From assembly GCA_023254755.1 (NCBI GenBank), contig JALRKU010000074.1:1-8537 (forward strand): a stretch of DNA of 8,537 nt, in the 5' to 3' direction. The translations under genes and the position numbers were made by a program. This document shows positions 5,813-8,537 of this stretch, piece after piece (within the stretch, counting starts at the first letter, position 1; each line of letters opens with the position of its first letter). Source of the stretch: Aeromicrobium sp. (lineage in GTDB: Bacteria; Actinomycetota; Actinomycetes; Propionibacteriales; Nocardioidaceae). A model generated the notes under the pieces. That model was not told the DNA's origin. It ran no database searches and saw only the letters and a program-made list of their open reading frames with translations.

Positions 5813-6198
5813 CCGCCCTGGTCGAGGTACGCCGCAGCGAGCTTCTGGGGCGCTCGGGCGAGCCACGCGTCCTCGACGATCTCGGCCAGTCGGTCGGGGT
5901 CGACGCGGTCGAGCCGGACCAGCACCGACGCGTGGCCGTCGAAGTGCGACACCGTGAAGAACGCGTCGGGGTCAGCGGTCAGCAGGGCCTTCTTCTCGCC
6001 GAGGTCCTCGACGCGAGCGCCCATGACGGGACCGTCGGGTGCGTCGTCGCCCAGCTCGGCGCGCTCCTTGGCGCGCAGCGGGCGGTCCCACACGAACATC
6101 AGCCCGCCGACCCGCCACGTGGCGTTGCCCCATGCCGGCTTCTCGGTGACCTCCGGCAGCGCGAGCGCCACGCGGCGCACATCGTCGATCGTGGCCAT
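5809..6198 (-). CDS. MmcQ/YjbR family protein
   Basis: A 129-residue cytoplasmic protein of the MmcQ/YjbR fold (CyaY-like, formerly DUF419). Seen features are the N-terminal MATIDDVRRVALALPEVTEKPAWGN (1-25), with the typical 'ALALPEV.E.P.WG' start, and a central strand region, GGLMFVW. The later part, ADPDAFFTVSHFDGHASVLVRLDRVD (75-100), leads into LAEIVEDAWLARAPQKLAAAYL, which matches the family's final 'l..li.daw...apkkl...' helix. The family is thought to bind DNA or ligands, but no reaction is established. The ATG at 6198 overlaps the upstream TGA by 1 nt (TGATG), so it is the last gene of the rmuC cluster. The stop TAG overlaps the convergent gene's stop, leaving no room for a terminator. 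Confidence 0.9.
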   Translation of the reverse strand: MATIDDVRRVALALPEVTEKPAWGNATWRVGGLMFVWDRPLRAKERAELGDDAPDGPVMGARVEDLGEKKALLTADPDAFFTVSHFDGHASVLVRLDRVDPDRLAEIVEDAWLARAPQKLAAAYLDQGG

Positions 6199-6626
6199 CA
6201 GACGGCGCGCAGCAGGCGCCAGACGATGACGGCGAGGGCGAGCCCCTGGCCGACCACGAGGGTGAGTCCGTGGTGGACGACCGTCGCGATGTACCGGGTG
6301 ACCAGGCCCGCGTCGGCCGCGACGCCGTCGACGGAGACCGCCGACGGGACGAGCACGGCGAGCAGGAGCAGCGACGCGAGCAGCAGCACCGGCGGCACCA
6401 TGCCGGCCGGGAAGAGGTCGCGCACGTCGACCGCGAGCGCCAGCGTGACGACCACCAGCACGAAGCCGAGCGAGAACAGGAAGCCCAGGTGCCCGTCGAC
6501 CAGGTCGAGCAGGGTGATGGCCCCCGTCGCGACCACGCCGAGCGTGACCATGCCGCGGACCGTGAGGTCCTGAGCCGCGAGCCCTGCGGGCGTGCGCGGT
6601 GCGGGCCGGGACGCCGGGTGCGCCAT
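6198..6626 (-). CDS. DUF6542-like four-helix membrane protein
   Basis: A 142-residue integral membrane protein of unknown function. A short Pro/Arg/Ala-rich N-terminus (1-20) is followed by hydrophobic helices at about 23-42, 46-66, 77-95 and 118-138. The section 'DGHLGFLFSLGFVL...LFPAGMVPPVLL' resembles the actinobacterial DUF6542 family, members of which often lie near ispH, rmuC and ychF, as here. I recognise the family by pattern only. The ATG at 6626 is 2 nt downstream of the rmuC stop. No ribosome site is present, but TACGGT sits 7 nt upstream, so both a leaderless transcript and read-through from rmuC are possible. The frame stays open upstream, but that extension is a shadow inside rmuC. 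The downstream MmcQ-like gene overlaps it by 1 nt. Confidence 0.82.
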   Translation of the reverse strand: MAHPASRPAPRTPAGLAAQDLTVRGMVTLGVVATGAITLLDLVDGHLGFLFSLGFVLVVVTLALAVDVRDLFPAGMVPPVLLLASLLLLAVLVPSAVSVDGVAADAGLVTRYIATVVHHGLTLVVGQGLALAVIVWRLLRAV

Positions 6627-6628
6627 GC

Positions 6629-7678
6629 CTACGACCGTAGCCCGTCGAGCAGCTCGGGAGCCGTCATTCCGCGCGGTGTCGTCTCGATCGTGCGCGGAGC
6701 GGCGACCGGGTCGTCGGACACCTGCAGTGCTGCCAGGCGGCGGGCCGAGACCAGGAAGCGCGACTCGATCGACCCGATCGCGTCGTTGTAGGCGCGCACG
6801 CTGGACTCCAGCGAGCGGCCGAGCCGGTCGACGTGCTCGGTGACGGTGCCGATGCGGGAGTACAGCTCGCGCGCCTCGGCCCAGATGTGGCGGGCGTTGT
6901 CGGCCAGCTGCTCCTGGGTCCAGGCGTAGGCGACCGTGCGGAGCAGGGCGATGAGGGTGGTGGGCGTCGCCAGCACCACCTTCTTGGCCGCGGCGTGGTC
7001 GAGCAGCGCGGGCTCGGCCTCCAGGGCCGCGGACAAGATGGCCTCGCCCGGCACGAACAGCACGACGAACTCCGGCGAGGAGTCGAGCCGGTCCCAGTAG
7101 GCCTTGCTCGCCAGCTGGTCGACGTGCGTCCGGAGCTGGCGCACGTGACGACGCAGGTGCTCGTCGGCCTGGTCGTCGGGCTCGGTCACCAGGTCGAGGT
7201 AGGCGTCGAGCGGTGCCTTGGAGTCGACGACGACCGTCTTCCCGCCGGCGAGGCGGACCACCATGTCGGGGCGCAGCACCGTGTCGCCGCTCGTGGTGAC
7301 CTGCAGGTCGAAGTCGCAGTGGTCGAGCATGCCGGCGAGCTCGGCGGTGCGCTTGAGGTGCATCTCGCCCCAGCGTCCGCGCACCTGGGGCTTGCGCAGC
7401 GCGGTGGCCAGCGACGCCGTCTCGCGGCGCAGCGAGTCGTTGGTCAGCCGCACGGCCTCGACCTGCTCGCGCAGCTGGGCGTGCCACTCGATGCGGCTGT
7501 GCTCGAGCTCGCGCAGCCGGTCGCCGAAGCGGTCGAGGCTCTGCTTGACGGGGTCGACCGCCGCGGCGGTGGCCGCGAGGTCGGGGGCGACGGCCTGGCG
7601 CCGGCCCACGAGCAGGCCGATCGCCAGCCCCGCGCCCAGGGCCAGGACGGCGGTGAGAAGGAGGGGGAAGGCATCCAT
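6629..7678 (-). CDS. rmuC: RmuC family DNA recombination protein (PD-(D/E)XK nuclease-like)
   Basis: A 349-residue, membrane-anchored, nuclease-like protein associated with limiting inversions and rearrangements at short repeats. An N-terminal hydrophobic anchor (4-25) is followed by a coiled-coil region at about 43-95. The conserved GRWGEMHL (101-108) leads to the nuclease-like core: D138 in RPDMVVRL, then VVVDSKAPLDAY (149-160), whose D152-x-K154 fits the PD-(D/E)XK pattern. SPEFVVLFVPGEAILSAAL (201-219) and KKVVLATPTTLIALLRTVAYAW (232-253) are also characteristic. The ATG at 7678 gives the anchor directly at the N-terminus; the frame is open further upstream, but only by running through the divergent GNAT gene. 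GAGG lies only 2 nt before the ATG, so ribosome spacing is poor. It leads the minus-strand cluster with the DUF6542-like and MmcQ-like genes. The nuclease chemistry is inferred from the motif. Confidence 0.94.
   Translation of the reverse strand: MDAFPLLLTAVLALGAGLAIGLLVGRRQAVAPDLAATAAAVDPVKQSLDRFGDRLRELEHSRIEWHAQLREQVEAVRLTNDSLRRETASLATALRKPQVRGRWGEMHLKRTAELAGMLDHCDFDLQVTTSGDTVLRPDMVVRLAGGKTVVVDSKAPLDAYLDLVTEPDDQADEHLRRHVRQLRTHVDQLASKAYWDRLDSSPEFVVLFVPGEAILSAALEAEPALLDHAAAKKVVLATPTTLIALLRTVAYAWTQEQLADNARHIWAEARELYSRIGTVTEHVDRLGRSLESSVRAYNDAIGSIESRFLVSARRLAALQVSDDPVAAPRTIETTPRGMTAPELLDGLRS
6634..6639 (-). promoter_or_regulatory. Candidate internal leaderless -10 box for the DUF6542-like gene
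   Basis: TACGGT on the minus strand, 7 nt before the ATG at 6626, within the last codons of rmuC. The spacing matches the candidate leaderless boxes ahead of the VOC and GNAT genes. No -35 is evident. Confidence 0.4.
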
Positions 7679-7718
7679 GACCTCATGGTGCGCGGGGGGT
7701 CGGACAGTCTGGTCGGCG

Positions 7719-7724
7719 TACGGT
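7719..7724 (+). promoter_or_regulatory. Candidate leaderless -10 box of the GNAT gene
   Basis: TACGGT is followed by 6 nt and then the GTG at 7731, within the 52-bp gap between divergent rmuC and the GNAT gene. GGAGG lies directly against the GTG, too close to serve as a ribosome site, which favours leaderless translation. The promoter for rmuC in the same gap is not clear. Confidence 0.42.
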
Positions 7725-7730
7725 CGGAGG

Positions 7731-8252
7731 GTGGACCGCATCACGACCGACCGGCTCGACCTGCGACGCGTCGGCCCGGGGGACGTCGACCTGGTCTTCG
7801 ACCTGTTCTCCGACCCGCTCGTCGCACCCTGGAGCGGCACCGGGGTCGCGATGGTCGACCGCGCGGAGGCCGAGGCGCGCGTCGAGCGGTACGCGACCCG
7901 CGGCGGCGGCCTCGCCTGGGCGGGGGTGTTCGTGGTGCAGGTCCGCGAGACGGGCGAGGACGTCGGGATCGCGCTCCTGGTCCCGCTCCCGTCGAGCCGG
8001 CAATTCGACCGCCACGACGTCGAGATCGGCTGGCACCTGCTCCCGTCGGCCTGGGGTCACGGATACGCGACCGAGGCCGCGCGGGCGCTGGTCGAGCGAG
8101 GCTTCGCGGCCGGGGCGACCGAGCTGCACGCCGTGACCGATCCCGACAACGCGCGCTCGCAGGCGGTCTGCCGACGCCTCGGCATGACCGACCTCGGACT
8201 GCGGCCCGACTGGTACGACCTCACCCTTCGGGCGTTCCGTCTGCGCCCGTAG
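7731..8252 (+). CDS. GNAT family N-acetyltransferase (RimJ/RimL-like)
   Basis: A 173-residue cytoplasmic acetyl-CoA-dependent acetyltransferase of the GNAT fold. The N-terminus RITTDRLDLRRVGPGDVDLVFDLFSDP (3-29) is typical of the RimJ/GNAT_3 group. The central strands run VGIALLVPL and DVEIGWHLLP (96-105), then the acetyl-CoA loop SAWGHGYATEAARAL (106-120). The C-terminal signature is DPDNARSQAVCRRLGM (137-152), followed by RPDWYDLTLRAFRL. The acceptor could be a protein N-terminus, an amino group on a small molecule or an antibiotic, and cannot be told from sequence. The GTG at 7731 is chosen for the family N-terminus; the longer open frame upstream lies antisense to rmuC. Its TAG stop forms the first three bases of a candidate -10 for ychF. 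Confidence 0.93.
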   Translation: MDRITTDRLDLRRVGPGDVDLVFDLFSDPLVAPWSGTGVAMVDRAEAEARVERYATRGGGLAWAGVFVVQVRETGEDVGIALLVPLPSSRQFDRHDVEIGWHLLPSAWGHGYATEAARALVERGFAAGATELHAVTDPDNARSQAVCRRLGMTDLGLRPDWYDLTLRAFRLRP

Positions 8253-8255
8253 AAT
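8250..8255 (+). promoter_or_regulatory. Candidate -10 box of ychF, overlapping the GNAT stop
   Basis: TAGAAT is a good match to the -10 consensus. Its first three bases are the GNAT stop codon, and the ychF GTG is 8 nt downstream. That predicts a 5' leader of zero to two bases. No ribosome site is visible before the GTG, and the -35 region (TTCGGG at 8227-8232) is poor. Confidence 0.5.
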
Positions 8256-8263
8256 CGCCTCTC

Positions 8264-8537
8264 GTGGCTCTCTCCATCGGCATCGTCGGACTTCCCAACG
8301 CAGGCAAGTCGACGCTCTTCAACGCGTTGACCCAGAACGACGTGCTCGCAGCGAACTACCCGTTCGCCACGATTGAGCCAAACATCGGTGTGGTGAACTT
8401 GCCCGACCCTCGGTTAGACACGCTCGCCGAAATATTCGGCAGCCAAGAGATTTTGCCCGCAGCGGTATCGTTCGTCGATATCGCCGGAATCGTGAAGGGC
8501 GCAAGCGAGGGGGAGGGGCTCGGCGATATCGACGAAC
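8264..8537 (+). CDS. ychF: YchF/OLA1-type Obg-like ATPase, N-terminal part (3' end outside window; last bases suspect)
   Basis: This is the first 91 codons of a ribosome-associated, ATP-preferring P-loop protein usually about 360 residues long. The start VALSIGIVGLPNAGKST contains the P-loop (GLPNAGKST, 9-17). It is followed by NYPFATIEPNIGVV (31-44), the switch I region, and FVDIAGIVKGASEGEGLG (70-87), the G3/switch II region. After GLG the family reads NKFL, but here the frame gives DIDE. That break coincides with an inverted copy of 8470-8486, so the last 14-17 bases are probably not true ychF. By hand count 19 of 87 codons end in A or T, including TTA, ATA and two ATT, far more than in the preceding genes. 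The GTG start is set by the family N-terminus. Confidence 0.92.
   Translation, partial: MALSIGIVGLPNAGKSTLFNALTQNDVLAANYPFATIEPNIGVVNLPDPRLDTLAEIFGSQEILPAAVSFVDIAGIVKGASEGEGLGDIDE
8470..8537. repeat. Perfect 17-bp inverted repeat reaching the last base of the window
   Basis: Bases 8470-8486 read GTTCGTCGATATCGCCG, and bases 8521-8537 are their exact reverse complement, with 34 bp between them. The match stops at 8520/8487 on the inner side and runs to the window end on the outer side, so its full length is unknown. The second copy replaces the highly conserved YchF NKFL coding sequence. This is best explained as a fold-back junction from amplification or assembly. Confidence 0.85.

Noticed and set aside
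6627..7487. Upstream extension of the DUF6542-like gene
   Set aside because: The frame stays open through rmuC but encodes Arg/Ala/Pro-rich sequence; the membrane protein begins naturally at the ATG at 6626.
7218..7730. Upstream extension of the GNAT gene
   Set aside because: It is antisense to rmuC; the family N-terminus starts at the GTG at 7731.
8470..8537. Terminal inverted repeat as a transcription terminator or mobile-element end
   Set aside because: It lies inside a conserved coding region, lacks a T tract, and destroys the YchF sequence. An artefact explains it better.
1..8537. A defence system, CRISPR array, prophage or insertion sequence
   Set aside because: Every gene-sized region is explained by ordinary chromosomal families. 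No transposase, integrase, direct-repeat array or terminal inverted repeats of an element were seen.

Overview
The window is very GC-rich, with G or C at almost every third codon position. It uses GTG starts, promoters that sit right against start codons, and several 1-4 nt gene overlaps. Together with actinobacterial family signatures (a DUF6542-like membrane protein beside rmuC and next to ychF, a UBP zinc finger on an antiporter, an ArsR/MFS divergent pair), this points to a high-GC actinobacterium, possibly in or near Nocardioidaceae. That placement is inference from protein flavour only. I see no rRNA, tRNA, CRISPR array, insertion sequence, phage gene or convincing intrinsic terminator. 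No stretch over 60 bp lacks a gene.

Layout. (1) 1-958, minus: the N-terminal part of an exported gamma-glutamyltranspeptidase, running off the left edge. (2) 1000-2196, minus: an MFS exporter-like permease, divergent from an ArsR-type repressor (2281-2598, plus). The 84 bp between them holds two 22-bp palindromic operators in mirror orientation around two overlapping, back-to-back promoters. (3) 2281-4931, plus: arsR, a CPA1 Na+/H+ antiporter with a C-terminal UBP-type zinc finger, and a short AraC-type regulator. They are packed with a 12-nt gap and a 4-nt overlap, so they look like one operon. (4) 4950-5812, plus: a VOC (glyoxalase-fold) protein and a DUF1905/OmdA-like protein, the first probably from a leaderless promoter. 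(5) 5809-7678, minus: an rmuC / DUF6542-like membrane protein / MmcQ-YjbR cluster with a 2-nt gap and a 1-nt overlap. It converges on group 4 so tightly that the two TAG stops share one CTAG. (6) 7731-8537, plus: a GNAT acetyltransferase, then the start of ychF.

How the parts may work together: the ArsR-type protein probably represses both the MFS gene and its own operon through the mirrored operators. One ligand could then control a permease, an ion antiporter and a second regulator. The AraC-VOC pair is a common small regulatory pair, here placed behind the antiporter. rmuC, the DUF6542-like gene and ychF are ordinary chromosomal neighbours in actinobacteria.

Caution at the right edge: ychF has noticeably more A/T-ending codons than everything before it (including TTA and ATA). 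The last 17 bases are a perfect inverted copy of bases 8470-8486, exactly where the conserved YchF sequence breaks down. I read this as a fold-back chimera at a contig end, possibly with a cross-species join inside or near ychF, rather than biology.
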